From NCBI GenBank assembly GCA_902805675.1, contig CADCTA010000050.1, positions 1-49,387 on the forward strand: a DNA stretch of 49,387 nucleotides. The letters run 5' to 3'. A model generated the notes under the pieces. That model searched no databases. It saw only the letters and a program-made list of their open reading frames with translations, and was not told where the DNA came from. Every line of letters begins with the position of its first letter. Within the stretch, counting starts at the first letter, position 1. The DNA is from an uncultured Chthoniobacterales bacterium. GTDB lineage: Bacteria > Verrucomicrobiota > Verrucomicrobiia > Chthoniobacterales > UBA10450. Both the position numbers and the translations under genes were made by a program. Positions 25,946 through 35,055 of this stretch are shown one piece after another.

Positions 25946-27142
25946 ATGTCCTCTCGACTCCTCTGTGCCGCTGCGTTGGCGGTCGCTCTCCATTCGGCGC
26001 AAGCGCGTGAGCCGCAAACCTCACCGCCTCCCCAGGGGCAAGTCCGCGCGCGTGTGCTCGGTATCCCTTTCGATGGCACGCCGGGTCCGCTGAACGCGAT
26101 CACCGATGTCGCGGGCCTGACGGTCGGCTATTCGACGATCATCAGCGGCGAAGGGAAGCTCGAGGTGGGCAAAGGACCTGTGCGCACCGGCGTGACGGCC
26201 ATCCTGCCTCGTGGTGAGAAGTCGTTCGACGATCCGGTGTACGCGGGCGTCTTCAGCCTCAACGGCAACGGCGAAATGACCGGCACCGCATGGATCGAGG
26301 AGGGCGGCTTTCTCGAAGGGCCTGTCGTGATCACGAATACGCACAGCGTCGGCGTCGCGCGCGACGCGATCATCCAGTGGCGCGTCGCCAAAGGCGGACC
26401 CGATCCGACCGGCTTCTCCTGGAGTCTGCCGGTGGTCGCCGAGACATACGACGGCTACCTCAATGACATCAACGGCTTCCATGTGAAGCCCGAGCACGTC
26501 GTGCAGGCGCTGGAGAGCGCGAAGGGCGGCGCGATCGAAGAGGGGAGCGTCGGGGGTGGCACCGGGATGGTCTGCTTCGAGTTCAAAGGCGGGATGGGCA
26601 CCGCTTCGCGTGTCGTGACGGGCAAAGGCGGAGAGGGCACCGCGCCGCAGAGCTACACTGTCGGCGCAATCGTGCAGAGCAACTTCGGGCTGCGCTCGCA
26701 GCTGATGATCGCGGGCGTGCCGGTGGGCAAGGAGATCCCCGAGGGTGCCATTCGCTCGAAGGAGAGCGGCTCGATCATCATTGCGATTGCAACCGACGCT
26801 CCACTGCTGCCGCACCAACTCAAACGGCTGGCGCGACGCGCGAGTCACGGCCTCGCCCGCACCGGCGGCACCTCCGGCAACGGCTCAGGTGATCTGTTCA
26901 TCGCCTTCTCGACCGCGAATCCGGGAGTGGCGACGCCGGATAAGTCATCGCATTCCGTGCAGACGATCCCAAACGACCGCCTCGATCCCATCCTGAGCGC
27001 GACAGTGCAGGCAGTGGAAGAAGCGATCATCAACTCGATTGTGGCGAATCGATCGATGACCGGCATCGAAGATCGAAAGGTCGGAGCCCTTCCGCACGAT
27101 CGTGTGCGCGATGCGCTGAAGAAGTTCGGGCGTCTCCGCTGA
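25946..27142 (+). CDS. Exported P1-family (DmpA-like) N-terminal-nucleophile aminopeptidase
   Basis: ATG 25946 gives 398 residues with an N-terminal signal peptide (SSRLLCAAALAVALHSAQA). The mature protein follows the DmpA/ornithine-acetyltransferase-like Ntn fold. It contains GPLNAITDVAGLTVGYSTII, TGVTAILPRG, NTHSVGVARDAI, SVGGGTGMVC, and the self-cleavage/nucleophile region SGNGSGDLFIAFSTANPG, in which the Ser after Gly becomes the N-terminal nucleophile. Family members release N-terminal D- or L-amino acids or beta-peptides. The reading frame stays open far upstream across antisense dnaX, but the signal peptide marks the true start. It is convergent with a small lipoprotein gene. Confidence 0.9.
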   Translation: MSSRLLCAAALAVALHSAQAREPQTSPPPQGQVRARVLGIPFDGTPGPLNAITDVAGLTVGYSTIISGEGKLEVGKGPVRTGVTAILPRGEKSFDDPVYAGVFSLNGNGEMTGTAWIEEGGFLEGPVVITNTHSVGVARDAIIQWRVAKGGPDPTGFSWSLPVVAETYDGYLNDINGFHVKPEHVVQALESAKGGAIEEGSVGGGTGMVCFEFKGGMGTASRVVTGKGGEGTAPQSYTVGAIVQSNFGLRSQLMIAGVPVGKEIPEGAIRSKESGSIIIAIATDAPLLPHQLKRLARRASHGLARTGGTSGNGSGDLFIAFSTANPGVATPDKSSHSVQTIPNDRLDPILSATVQAVEEAIINSIVANRSMTGIEDRKVGALPHDRVRDALKKFGRLR

Positions 27143-27154
27143 CCGGCGGCGGCT

Positions 27155-27532
27155 TTACCGCAACTCGTGCCGCGTGTCCGAGAGATCGCCCATCTTCCGG
27201 CGTTCACCGTAGAGCACGATGTAGCCGCGGATGCGCCGCGGATCGCTTTTCAGAACGAAGATGCCGCCATCGTGCGGATACGAGCCGCCAAACGAATGCT
27301 GCCGCACGCTCCGCGGCGCTCGGTAGTAATAGCCGGTCGCATCCTCGGACTCGAAGGTGTAGGTGCCCTCCGGATAGTGCAGCGTTCCCTTCGACGCTCT
27401 TTCCTGCAGCTCGAGAGACTGCGGTGGCGTCTCGAACTGCCGCACCGCGCGATTTGAAGCGCACGACGCCAGGAGCAGTGTGACCGCCAACAAGACTGCT
27501 GCGCGCGGCACGGCCCGCAAAAGATGCTTCAT
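27155..27532 (-). CDS. Small lipoprotein of unknown function
   Basis: ATG 27532 gives 125 residues beginning MKHLLRAVPRAAVLLAVTLL with the lipobox LASC, so the mature protein is predicted to be lipid-anchored. The mature part contains KGTLHYPEGTYTFESEDATG and RIRGYIVLYGERRKMGDLSD, a beta-rich pattern without a known motif. The reading frame continues upstream but lacks a better start. It is convergent with the P1 peptidase gene (12 bases between stops) and divergent from the EreA/ChaN-like gene. No function is assigned. Confidence 0.78.
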   Translation of the reverse strand: MKHLLRAVPRAAVLLAVTLLLASCASNRAVRQFETPPQSLELQERASKGTLHYPEGTYTFESEDATGYYYRAPRSVRQHSFGGSYPHDGGIFVLKSDPRRIRGYIVLYGERRKMGDLSDTRHELR

Positions 27533-27643
27533 TCCGCAGATTAGCTGTCCCGATCGGTTGTGCACGCCCTCAGATTCGGCGCAGCGAGCAATCACGTTCG
27601 TTGAATCCGAACGGGCTCGCTGCCGCATCAGACGTTCAAACAC

Positions 27644-28924
27644 ATGCATCAGCCCGACTCGCATCGCCGCGCCGCTTCGCGCCCCACGAACATCATTATC
27701 TTTGCTCTCGCCGTGACCTGCCTCACGGGCGCGCTCCACGCGCAAAAGCCGCCGCCGCCGGATCCGGCAGTCGTCCTCATAGAAAACACACACGCATTTG
27801 TCGTGACTCCCGAGCGGACGATCACAGGACCCGGTGCTGAGTTCCTGAGGAAGGCGACCGCTCCCTCGCAGTTTGTGCTCTTCGGCGAAGGCCACCACGA
27901 GCGCGAGACGTCCATCTTCGCCACCGCGCTTTATAAGATGCTGCACAAGCAGCACGGCTTTCAGCACGCGGTGGTTGAGCTTGATCCTCTTGGCGTCGAG
28001 ATGGTCCTCGACCCGGCAGTACGGCGCGACATCAAACGCATGGCGGATGTCGCGCGGCGTTATCCAACGCTGATTGGTTTTGCCTCCGATCAGGACCTGC
28101 AATTCCTCGCCGAGGCCGCCGCATTGACGCCGGGGGCGAATGCCATCTGGGGCATCGAACAGGTGCAGAGCGCCACGCGCCATCTTGAGGAACTCGAGAA
28201 GCTCGCGCCTGACGCGCGGCGCAAGGAAGCGGTCGGCGCGATCCTCGCCGACGCCCGTGCGATGGAATCGGATCGCACCAAGGTCGGCGAGTTTCTTTTT
28301 AAGGATCCGAACACGCTCAGCCGGCTTGAGGAACTGCAGAAATCATTCGCGGCGAAGCGGGGTTCGCGAGCAGACGCGCTCCTCACCGGGCTCGTAAAAT
28401 CCGCCGAGATCTATTCCTATTACCGCCGAGCGGAAGCCGGCGAGGCGGTCGGATTGTATAACAACACCGTCCGCGAAGAGTGGCTGAAGCGCGGCTTCTT
28501 AGAGCGCTATCGTGCCGTCGTAAAAGGCGCCAGGCTTCCGAAGGCATTCTTCAAGTTCGGCAGCTGGCACATGATCCGCGGGCGGAATCCCGGCGGCGCC
28601 TGGACGATCGCAAATCTCGCGCACGAGCTCGCGGCTGCGGACGGGACGGAGGCTTTCGGGATCGATGTCGTCGCGTTTGGCGGCTACGGAACATTTGCCG
28701 ATGCCCCGCCGTGGATGCGCCCGCTTCTGCCGCCGTCCGCACCTGAAACTCCGGTGCTCGTCGATCTGCGTCCGCTGCGTCCTCTCGGCCGCCTGTTTGC
28801 GGAGCAGGTGGAAGAGAAACATCGCCCGCGGCTGCGCGACGAGATTCACGCATTTGATGCGCTGGTGATCCTGCCGAACAGCGCGAAAGCGAGCTGGGAC
28901 CTGACCGGCTTTCCCGTGCCGTAA
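27644..28924 (+). CDS. Exported EreA/ChaN-like protein
   Basis: The 426-residue protein has an N-terminal hydrophobic segment (NIIIFALAVTCLTGALHA) that looks like a signal peptide after a long n-region. Downstream, FVLFGEGHHERETSIFA and HAVVELDPLGVEMVLDP resemble the first motifs of the erythromycin-esterase-like/ChaN superfamily (GE-x-H, then an acidic strand-end). A later KFGSWHMIRGRNPGG would match the third His motif. ChaN proteins bind heme, and EreA-type proteins are hydrolases; neither role can be assigned here. Long helical regions with many charged residues connect the motifs. It is convergent with the M16 pair. Confidence 0.7.
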   Translation: MHQPDSHRRAASRPTNIIIFALAVTCLTGALHAQKPPPPDPAVVLIENTHAFVVTPERTITGPGAEFLRKATAPSQFVLFGEGHHERETSIFATALYKMLHKQHGFQHAVVELDPLGVEMVLDPAVRRDIKRMADVARRYPTLIGFASDQDLQFLAEAAALTPGANAIWGIEQVQSATRHLEELEKLAPDARRKEAVGAILADARAMESDRTKVGEFLFKDPNTLSRLEELQKSFAAKRGSRADALLTGLVKSAEIYSYYRRAEAGEAVGLYNNTVREEWLKRGFLERYRAVVKGARLPKAFFKFGSWHMIRGRNPGGAWTIANLAHELAAADGTEAFGIDVVAFGGYGTFADAPPWMRPLLPPSAPETPVLVDLRPLRPLGRLFAEQVEEKHRPRLRDEIHAFDALVILPNSAKASWDLTGFPVP

Positions 28925-28937
28925 CGAGTACTGCAGC

Positions 28938-30275
28938 CTACCCGCGGTTCAGCGGCATCGGCACGCTGCCGGCCTTGATCACCGTCATCTTATCAGGCGC
29001 GAGGTGCTTTTTGATCGCGGCGTTCACTTCCGGCAGCGTCAACGCTGCAACGCGCTTCGGATACTCGTCGAGCCAGTTCACGTCGTAGCCGCGGTGCACG
29101 GATTCCAGCAACGCATTCGACAGCCCATCGGTCGTCGCCATCCCGACCTTGAACGTGCCGATCAGCGCGCTCTTCACGCGCTCTAACTCGGCCGCCGTGA
29201 CGCCATCTTTGTACCAGGAATCGAGCTCGCGCTTCGTCGAATCCATTCCCTTGTCGAGCAGCTGCGGCGCGAAGTTGGCGGTGATGCGCCACTCGCCGTC
29301 CACGATCGAGTCGTCAGAGAGCCCGGAGCCGATGCCGTAGGTGAGACCTTCCTTGTCGCGGACGGTCGCCATCAGCCGTCCCGTGAAGCCGCGGCCGAGG
29401 ATCGCTGTGCCCACCCGCAACGCAAGAGAATCCGGATCGCTGTATTTCAATCCGGTGGCCTGGCCGAGAATGACGCTCACGTTGGGTTTGTCCGCCATTG
29501 ACACCACGTCCTCGTGGCGATCTGCCGGCGGCTTCGCCTTCGGGAACTCCGGCCGCGGTTTGCCACCCGTCCAGCCCTCGAACGCCTTGGCGACTTCTGC
29601 CTTCAACGGTTCGATATCGAGGTCGCCCACCGCCACCAGCGTCGCCTGCGCCGGGCCATAGTATTCGCTGTGGAATTTCCGTAGCTCGTCGAGCTTCGCT
29701 GCATCGATGGCGGCGAGGAACTCTTTGATCGGCGGCGTGTAGTTAGGGTGACCCTTCGGGAACACCTTCTCGGAGAATGCCTGGTCGGCGCGGAAGTCGG
29801 TGCTTTCCATGGCGCGCTGCAGGTTTCCGGCGAGCTGCTTCTTCAGTTTGCCGAACTCGTCCTCCGAGAACGCCGGCATGCGCAGCTGCTCCGCCAGCAG
29901 CGAGATGACGAGCGGGAAGTCCTTGCGCAGGCACTTGCCGTCGAATTCCAGCATCACTCCGCCAACTGAGAAGTCGATATTCGCGCCGATGTTCTCGAGC
30001 TTCTGCGCGATCGCAAACTTGTCCTGCTTCGTCGTGCCCTTATCCAGCATCTCGCCGACCAGCGTCGGCACGGCCAGATTCGTTTCCGGCGCGAAACTGT
30101 CGCCGGCGGGAAAGGAGCCACGGAACGTGACCACGTCTTCGACGCCCGTCGGATAAGCGATCACGTCGATGCCGGCGATCTTCGCGCGCACGACCTTATC
30201 GGCGATCTGCGTCTCGGCCTGTGCGCTCAGGGTCACGGCGAGGGTTGCTAGGAGGATGGTAAGCTTTGCGTTCAT
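28938..30275 (-). CDS. M16 peptidase-like subunit, non-catalytic
   Basis: The 445-residue product has a signal peptide (NAKLTILLATLAVTLSAQA). It follows the M16 fold, with paired N- and C-terminal halves, but lacks the HxxEH zinc motif where one is expected (the matching region reads VPTLVGEMLDKGTTKQDK). The C-terminal half has the R...Y pair typical of M16 partner subunits in VRDKEGLTYGIGS, which shapes the substrate pocket. Such subunits pair with a catalytic partner, encoded here by the upstream gene on the same strand at 30450-31862. Together they would form a periplasmic heterodimeric peptidase. A family A repeat sits between the two genes. Confidence 0.9.
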   Translation of the reverse strand: MNAKLTILLATLAVTLSAQAETQIADKVVRAKIAGIDVIAYPTGVEDVVTFRGSFPAGDSFAPETNLAVPTLVGEMLDKGTTKQDKFAIAQKLENIGANIDFSVGGVMLEFDGKCLRKDFPLVISLLAEQLRMPAFSEDEFGKLKKQLAGNLQRAMESTDFRADQAFSEKVFPKGHPNYTPPIKEFLAAIDAAKLDELRKFHSEYYGPAQATLVAVGDLDIEPLKAEVAKAFEGWTGGKPRPEFPKAKPPADRHEDVVSMADKPNVSVILGQATGLKYSDPDSLALRVGTAILGRGFTGRLMATVRDKEGLTYGIGSGLSDDSIVDGEWRITANFAPQLLDKGMDSTKRELDSWYKDGVTAAELERVKSALIGTFKVGMATTDGLSNALLESVHRGYDVNWLDEYPKRVAALTLPEVNAAIKKHLAPDKMTVIKAGSVPMPLNRG

Positions 30276-30333
30276 TCGTGCTGAGGGTTTATCGAGTGAG
30301 TTCCTGCGTTCGTTGTGTCCATTGCAAACACAC

Positions 30334-30426
30334 TGTCATCCCGAGCGCAGTCGAGGGATCCCGTGGCTCTATCGAACCGCTGTGCTACGGGATTCTTCGA
30401 CTCCGCTGCGCTTCGCTCTGAATGAC
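30334..30426. repeat. Family A palindromic repeat, copy 3
   Basis: It begins tgtcatcccgagcgcagtcga and ends cgcttcgctctgaatgacc. The inner sequence with gatcccgtggc on the left and acgggattcttcgac on the right makes a long imperfect hairpin. The element separates the two M16 subunit genes. Confidence 0.75.
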
Positions 30427-30449
30427 CGCGCCGGTTCATTGCCCAGGGC

Positions 30450-31862
30450 TTAGTGAGCAGCAGCATCCGGTTCCGCGCCACCGCCACCCTGTGGCTGGCC
30501 ACCGGCCATCGGGATGAACCAACCCGTCGTGCGCTTCTCTTCCTGAAAGTACGTGTTCGCGACGCGCTTCACATCAGCGGCGGTCACTTTTTTGAGCAGC
30601 TCGTCTTCGTTCACGTAGAGCGACCAGTCACCAGCCGCGATGTATTCGTTCAACGCACTCGCCACCGCGAAGGAACCGTCCCGCGCGTAAGCCGCTGACG
30701 CTAGAATCTGCGCGATGGCCGACGCGACTTCGCCATCGGTCACGCCTTCAGTTTTCACGCGCTCGATCTCGTCTATCGCGATTTTCTCCACCTGCTCGTG
30801 TGTCGCATTCGGGGCGAGGCTCGCGTAGAGCAAGTGCAGCGAGGGATCGTGGAAGAATCCGGTGTCGCCGCGGACGCTCGTCGTCAGGTTCTTGTCGGTC
30901 AGCGCGCGATAGAAGCGGCTGTTTTTGCCGGAGGTCAGGATCACGTTGAGGATCTTCAGCGCCGGCTGATCGGCGTGGCGCGCCGCCGGTATCTTGTGGC
31001 CAATGCCGACGACGCCCAGCTCTCCGGCGCGCTTGACGGTAACTCGGCGCGAGCCGGTTTGATCCGGCTCCTCGGTGTACATCGGCGGGATCGGCTGCGT
31101 CGCTTTCGGGATCGCGCCGTAGTGCTTCTTCACCATCGCCAGGGCGTCCGCCGGCTTGAAGTCGCCGATGATCGAAACCGTCGCGTTGTCCGGCCAGTAG
31201 AACGTCTTGTAGAACTCCTGCAGCTTCTCGATCGGCACGTTCTCGATGTCGCTGCGCCAGCCGATCGTGGAGTGATGATAGGGATGCGCCACGTAAGCAG
31301 CGGCGAAGATTTCCTTCTCGAGTGCCTGTGTCGGCTCGTTCTCGCCGATTTCAAATTCGTTCCGCACGACGGTCATCTCCGGCTTCCGATCGGCGTCCCG
31401 CAGCCAGAGATTCTTCATGCGATCGGCTTCGATCTCGATGTATTTGTCGAGATGTTCGCTGCCGATGTTGGCGAAGTAATTAGTGCGATCGAGCCAGGTG
31501 GTGGCGTTGTAGACGCCGCCGACTTTTTCGAGCAATTGATCGACGCTCGTGCCTTTCTCGCGATTAAACTTTGGCGTCCCCTTGAACATCAAATGCTCGA
31601 GCAGATGCGTGGCGCCGGTCGTGCCGGTGACCTCGTTCCGCGAGCCGACGCGATACGTCACCATGAAGGTAAGCGTCGGGCTCGAGTGCTCTTCCATGAG
31701 CAGGACCTGGAGTCCATTGCTGTCGAGCCGGTATTCCGAAATGCTGCCGACGGTCTTCACGTGCGTGAAGCCAGGCACTTTCGCCGGAGCCGGTGGCGTG
31801 GGCGATGCCGCGTGGAGAGTTGCAGCGGCAAGCGCAAGTGGAGCGAAAAAGCGGAATCTCAT
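30450..31862 (-). CDS. M16 zinc peptidase, catalytic subunit
   Basis: ATG 31862 gives 470 residues starting with a signal peptide (RFRFFAPLALAAATLHAAS). The catalytic motif HxxEH appears as ATHLLEHLMFKGT, with His86, Glu89 and His90, and a downstream acidic ligand is present in VRNEFEIGENE. The C-terminal domain lacks the R/Y pair (FYRALTDKNLTTSVRGDTG), which the downstream subunit supplies. This split matches heterodimeric M16 peptidases described in other bacteria. The enzyme would act on peptides in the periplasm. An in-frame start 42 bases upstream would add residues before the signal peptide and is less likely. Confidence 0.92.
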   Translation of the reverse strand: MRFRFFAPLALAAATLHAASPTPPAPAKVPGFTHVKTVGSISEYRLDSNGLQVLLMEEHSSPTLTFMVTYRVGSRNEVTGTTGATHLLEHLMFKGTPKFNREKGTSVDQLLEKVGGVYNATTWLDRTNYFANIGSEHLDKYIEIEADRMKNLWLRDADRKPEMTVVRNEFEIGENEPTQALEKEIFAAAYVAHPYHHSTIGWRSDIENVPIEKLQEFYKTFYWPDNATVSIIGDFKPADALAMVKKHYGAIPKATQPIPPMYTEEPDQTGSRRVTVKRAGELGVVGIGHKIPAARHADQPALKILNVILTSGKNSRFYRALTDKNLTTSVRGDTGFFHDPSLHLLYASLAPNATHEQVEKIAIDEIERVKTEGVTDGEVASAIAQILASAAYARDGSFAVASALNEYIAAGDWSLYVNEDELLKKVTAADVKRVANTYFQEEKRTTGWFIPMAGGQPQGGGGAEPDAAAH

Positions 31863-31970
31863 ATCGGCTGGCAGATAGACTGGCAGAACAGATGAATCGT
31901 TCAAACGGCAGGAGATCCGCGCCTGCGAAGTCGGCTACAAAGCGGTTCCGACATCGGACGCACGCCCACC

Positions 31971-32061
31971 TGTCATTCCGACCGGAGCGCAGCGGAGTGG
32001 AGGAATCCCGTGGCCTCACCGCTCAGTTGCCGCGGGATGTCTCGACTTCGCTCGACATGAC
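31971..32061. repeat. Family A palindromic repeat, copy 4
   Basis: It starts tgtcattccgaccggagcgca and ends gacttcgctcgacatgac, with gaatcccgtggcc and gccgcgggatgtctcg as inner arms. This is one of the clearest copies of the family. It lies between the divergent M16 and SDR genes. Confidence 0.8.
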
Positions 32062-32097
32062 TTTGCTTCAGCGTTGCGCGACGTAGCGTCTGTAGTC

Positions 32098-32820
32098 ATG
32101 AGCGCAACCGCCGCACACATCCTCATCACTGGCTCGTCGCGCGGCATCGGCGCAGCCGCGGTGCAACGACTGACCTCGGCGGGAGCTCGTGTCATCGGAC
32201 ACGCCACGCGTGCAGACGGCGAGAAGCAGATCGGCGCTGATCTCGCGCAACCGAATGCTGCGGAAGGCCTCTGGACTCAGGCGCTCGACCGCCTCGACGG
32301 TCGCATCGATGTGCTGATCAACAACGCCGGCATCTATGAGCCCGTCTCAGTAGGCGAGAGCCAGGAAGTATGGAACGAGCGCTGGCAGCGGACGCTCCAA
32401 GTGAACCTGCAATCCGCCGCGGACCTCTGCCGCTTCGCAGTCTCGCACTTCCGCGCGCGTGAAGGCGGCGGCCGCATCGTGAACGTTGCGAGCCGCGCCG
32501 CGCACCGCGGCGATTCGCCGCAGCATTGGCATTACGCGGCCTCGAAGGCCGGCCTGATCGCGATCACCAAATCGATCGCGCGCGGCTTCGCGGGCGAGGG
32601 GATCCTCGCCTACGCCGTGGCACCTGGGTTCACCATGACTGGCATGGCGGAGGATTACCTTGCCAGCCGCGGCGGGGATAAGCTGTTGCAAGACATTCCG
32701 CTCGGCCGTGTCGCGGACCCCGCCGAAGTCGCAAACGTCATCGCGTATCTTGCGCTGACCGCACCGGCATCGATGACCGGCGCCGTGCTCGACGTTAACG
32801 GCGCCAGCTACGTGCGCTGA
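32098..32820 (+). CDS. Short-chain dehydrogenase/reductase (FabG-like)
   Basis: ATG 32098 gives a 240-residue classical SDR. It has the nucleotide-binding TGSSRGIGAAAVQ (T-G-x3-G-x-G), NNAGIYEPV (N-N-A-G), a catalytic Ser in VASRAAHRG, and the active-site HYAASKAGLIAITKS (Y-x3-K). The C-terminal region APGFTMTGMAEDYLASR fits the family. Such enzymes reduce 3-oxoacyl or other carbonyl substrates with NAD(P)H; FabG-like fatty-acid reduction is possible but not shown by context. It is followed on the same strand by a DUF819-like membrane protein 93 bases later. Confidence 0.9.
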   Translation: MSATAAHILITGSSRGIGAAAVQRLTSAGARVIGHATRADGEKQIGADLAQPNAAEGLWTQALDRLDGRIDVLINNAGIYEPVSVGESQEVWNERWQRTLQVNLQSAADLCRFAVSHFRAREGGGRIVNVASRAAHRGDSPQHWHYAASKAGLIAITKSIARGFAGEGILAYAVAPGFTMTGMAEDYLASRGGDKLLQDIPLGRVADPAEVANVIAYLALTAPASMTGAVLDVNGASYVR

Positions 32821-32913
32821 TCGCCGCGTTTCCGCGCTTCGCTGTGGGAGCAGAGCTTCGCGGCTGGCCGAACAAGCTCGCAGCCGCCGCGCCCGGCGCA
32901 GTAGGGTTCGCCT

Positions 32914-34071
32914 GTGACGTTCATCACCGACCCGCTTTACGTCAGCACCGTCCTCCTTTTCATCGTCGCGATGTCGGCGTGGCTGAGCGGCACCGGCTGG
33001 TTCCGCCACATCGGCGCGGCGCTCACCGTGATCATCGCGGGAGCGATCCTGGCGAATGTCGGCCTCATCCCCTCCTCGTCGAACGCGCCGCCGCTCTACG
33101 ACGCGATCTTCAGCTTCGTCGCACCGATCGCCATCTTCTTCCTCTTGCTCGACGTGAAGTTGATCGACGTCCGCAAGGCCGGCGCCCCGATGCTGATCCT
33201 TTTCCTGACCGGATCCGCGTGCACGATCATCGGCGTCGTTGTCGGCTTCTGGCTGCTCGGACCGGGCGGCTATGGCATCGAGAAACCATTCGCGCTCGCC
33301 GGCATGTTCACCGGGACTTACATCGGCGGCAGTGTGAACCTGACCGCGATTGCATTGCACTATGGTGTCACGCGCGAGGGCACGCTCTTCGCCGCGATCA
33401 ACGCCGCGGACAACATCATCACCACCGCCTGGATCATCGCGACTCTGGTGCTTCCCCGCCTGCTGCAACGCTGGTGGCCGCGTGGCACCGCACCGGTCCC
33501 GACTGTGCCCGTGGCTGAAGTCACGTCCGCTCACCGAGGGCTCATGAAGGAGCACGTCGATGTCGTAGACATCGCGCTGCTGCTGGCGCTCGCCACCGCG
33601 AGCCTGCTGGCCTCGCACGTCGTCAGCCACTATTTGCCGGCGCTGCCGTCGGTCATCACATTGACCACCGTTGCGCTCGTGCTCGCGCAGCTGCGGGCCG
33701 TTCAGCAACTGCAAGGTGCGCGCATGCTTGGCCAGCTGACCGTGCTGCTGTTTCTCGCGGTCATCGGCGCTCATTGTGACATCGCGGCGCTGGTCGCGAA
33801 TGGCGAGGTCGCCCTCATGTTGCTCGCCTGGGTCACCATCGCGGTGGGGCTGCATGGGTCGTTGATCTTCATCCTCGGCGCCCTCTTCAAACGGGACTGG
33901 GCGATGATCTCGATCGCATCGAACGCCAACGTCGGCGGCGCTGCGACAGCCGGAGTGCTCGCCACTTCCATCGATCGTGATGACTTGCGTTTGCCTGGCG
34001 TTCTCGTCGGCGCGGTTGGAAACGCGATCGGCACCTACCTTGGGATCCTCGTGGCGGAGTTCTTGAAGTAG
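32914..34071 (+). CDS. DUF819-like polytopic membrane protein
   Basis: The GTG-initiated 385-residue protein has about ten to twelve hydrophobic helices. The order and wording match the DUF819 (YjcL-like) family: PLYVSTVLLFIVAMSAWLSG, VAPIAIFFLLLDVKLIDV, GMFTGTYIGGSVNLTAIAL, and an internally related second half with SNANVGGAATAGVLATS. The GTYIGGSVN and NVGGAATAG motifs lie at equivalent places of the two halves, as in transporters with inverted repeats. The family is thought to be transporter-like but lacks an assigned substrate. It lies between an SDR and an alpha/beta hydrolase on the same strand. Confidence 0.85.
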   Translation: MTFITDPLYVSTVLLFIVAMSAWLSGTGWFRHIGAALTVIIAGAILANVGLIPSSSNAPPLYDAIFSFVAPIAIFFLLLDVKLIDVRKAGAPMLILFLTGSACTIIGVVVGFWLLGPGGYGIEKPFALAGMFTGTYIGGSVNLTAIALHYGVTREGTLFAAINAADNIITTAWIIATLVLPRLLQRWWPRGTAPVPTVPVAEVTSAHRGLMKEHVDVVDIALLLALATASLLASHVVSHYLPALPSVITLTTVALVLAQLRAVQQLQGARMLGQLTVLLFLAVIGAHCDIAALVANGEVALMLLAWVTIAVGLHGSLIFILGALFKRDWAMISIASNANVGGAATAGVLATSIDRDDLRLPGVLVGAVGNAIGTYLGILVAEFLK

Positions 34072-34103
34072 CTGAGCTCTTCGCCCGCCCGCAATGTCAT
34101 CCT

Positions 34104-35030
34104 ATGAAATCGCTCATCCTTCTCACGCTCTGTCTTCTCGCACTCCCGTCTATGGTCGCTGAAACAACGCCGCCACCGTCACCGACGCCGGCGAGCGCTG
34201 CGCCGCTGAGTTGGTCTGAGCTGACCAAGATGCCGCTGCCGTCTGCGGGCGAGCGTATCAACTACGGCGACGTGAGCCAGCAATTCGGAGAGCTGCGGGT
34301 GCCGAAAGGCGACGGGCCGTTTCCGGTAGTCGTGCTGATCCATGGTGGCTGCTGGTTGTCATCGTTCGACTACGTCTACATCACGCGTTTGGCGGCGTGG
34401 CTGACGGAGCGCGGCGTCGCAACCTGGACGATTGAATACCGGCGCCTCGGCGATGAAGGCGGCGGCTGGCCCGGAACGTTCCGTGACGTTGCGGCTGCCA
34501 CAGACGCGCTGCGCGAAGTGGCGAAGAAGGCGCCTCTCGATCTGCAACGCGTCTACTCCGCCGGACACTCGGCAGGCGGGCAGCTCGCGCTGTGGCTCGC
34601 TAGTCGCGCTACGCTGCCGAAAGAGAGCGAGCTTTTCGTCCCCGACCCAATGCGGATCCGCGGTGTCATCGGCTTGGCGGCGATCACCGATCTAGCGCAG
34701 TACCGCATCGGCCCGGAGAAGAGCTGCCACTCGTCCGTTGAGCCACTGCTCGGCGGAAATCCCGAGAAGGTCGGCAATCGCTACGCGGAAACGTCACCGA
34801 TCCAGCGGCTGCCGCTTGGCGTGCGGCAGATCTTTGTGCAAGGCGAGCGCGATCCAATCGTCGACCCGAAGTCGGTGGCCCGTTACGTGGAGGCGGCGAA
34901 GACCGCGGGAGATGATGTCGTCCTGCTTCCGTTGCCCGCGCTCGGCCACTTCGAGACATCGGTGCCTTTGCCTTCCACAGAAGCAGCCTTCACCGAAGCG
35001 TTGCGCCTGCTCCTCGAAGCGGCGCCGTGA
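34104..35030 (+). CDS. Exported alpha/beta hydrolase (esterase-like)
   Basis: The 308-residue product begins with a signal peptide (KSLILLTLCLLALPSMVAE). The oxyanion region is LIHGGCW, the nucleophile elbow is SAGHSAGGQLALW (G-H-S-A-G-G), a candidate acidic residue sits in GERDPIVDP, and the catalytic His is in ALGHFE. This order and the HGGxW element fit the BD-FAE/carboxylesterase group, which hydrolyses ester bonds of polysaccharides or small esters outside the cytoplasm. It is the last gene of a three-gene plus-strand run (SDR, DUF819-like, hydrolase), 32 bases after the DUF819 stop. Confidence 0.87.
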   Translation: MKSLILLTLCLLALPSMVAETTPPPSPTPASAAPLSWSELTKMPLPSAGERINYGDVSQQFGELRVPKGDGPFPVVVLIHGGCWLSSFDYVYITRLAAWLTERGVATWTIEYRRLGDEGGGWPGTFRDVAAATDALREVAKKAPLDLQRVYSAGHSAGGQLALWLASRATLPKESELFVPDPMRIRGVIGLAAITDLAQYRIGPEKSCHSSVEPLLGGNPEKVGNRYAETSPIQRLPLGVRQIFVQGERDPIVDPKSVARYVEAAKTAGDDVVLLPLPALGHFETSVPLPSTEAAFTEALRLLLEAAP

Positions 35031-35055
35031 TTGGCGCGGCGCCGCCCGTGAGGCA

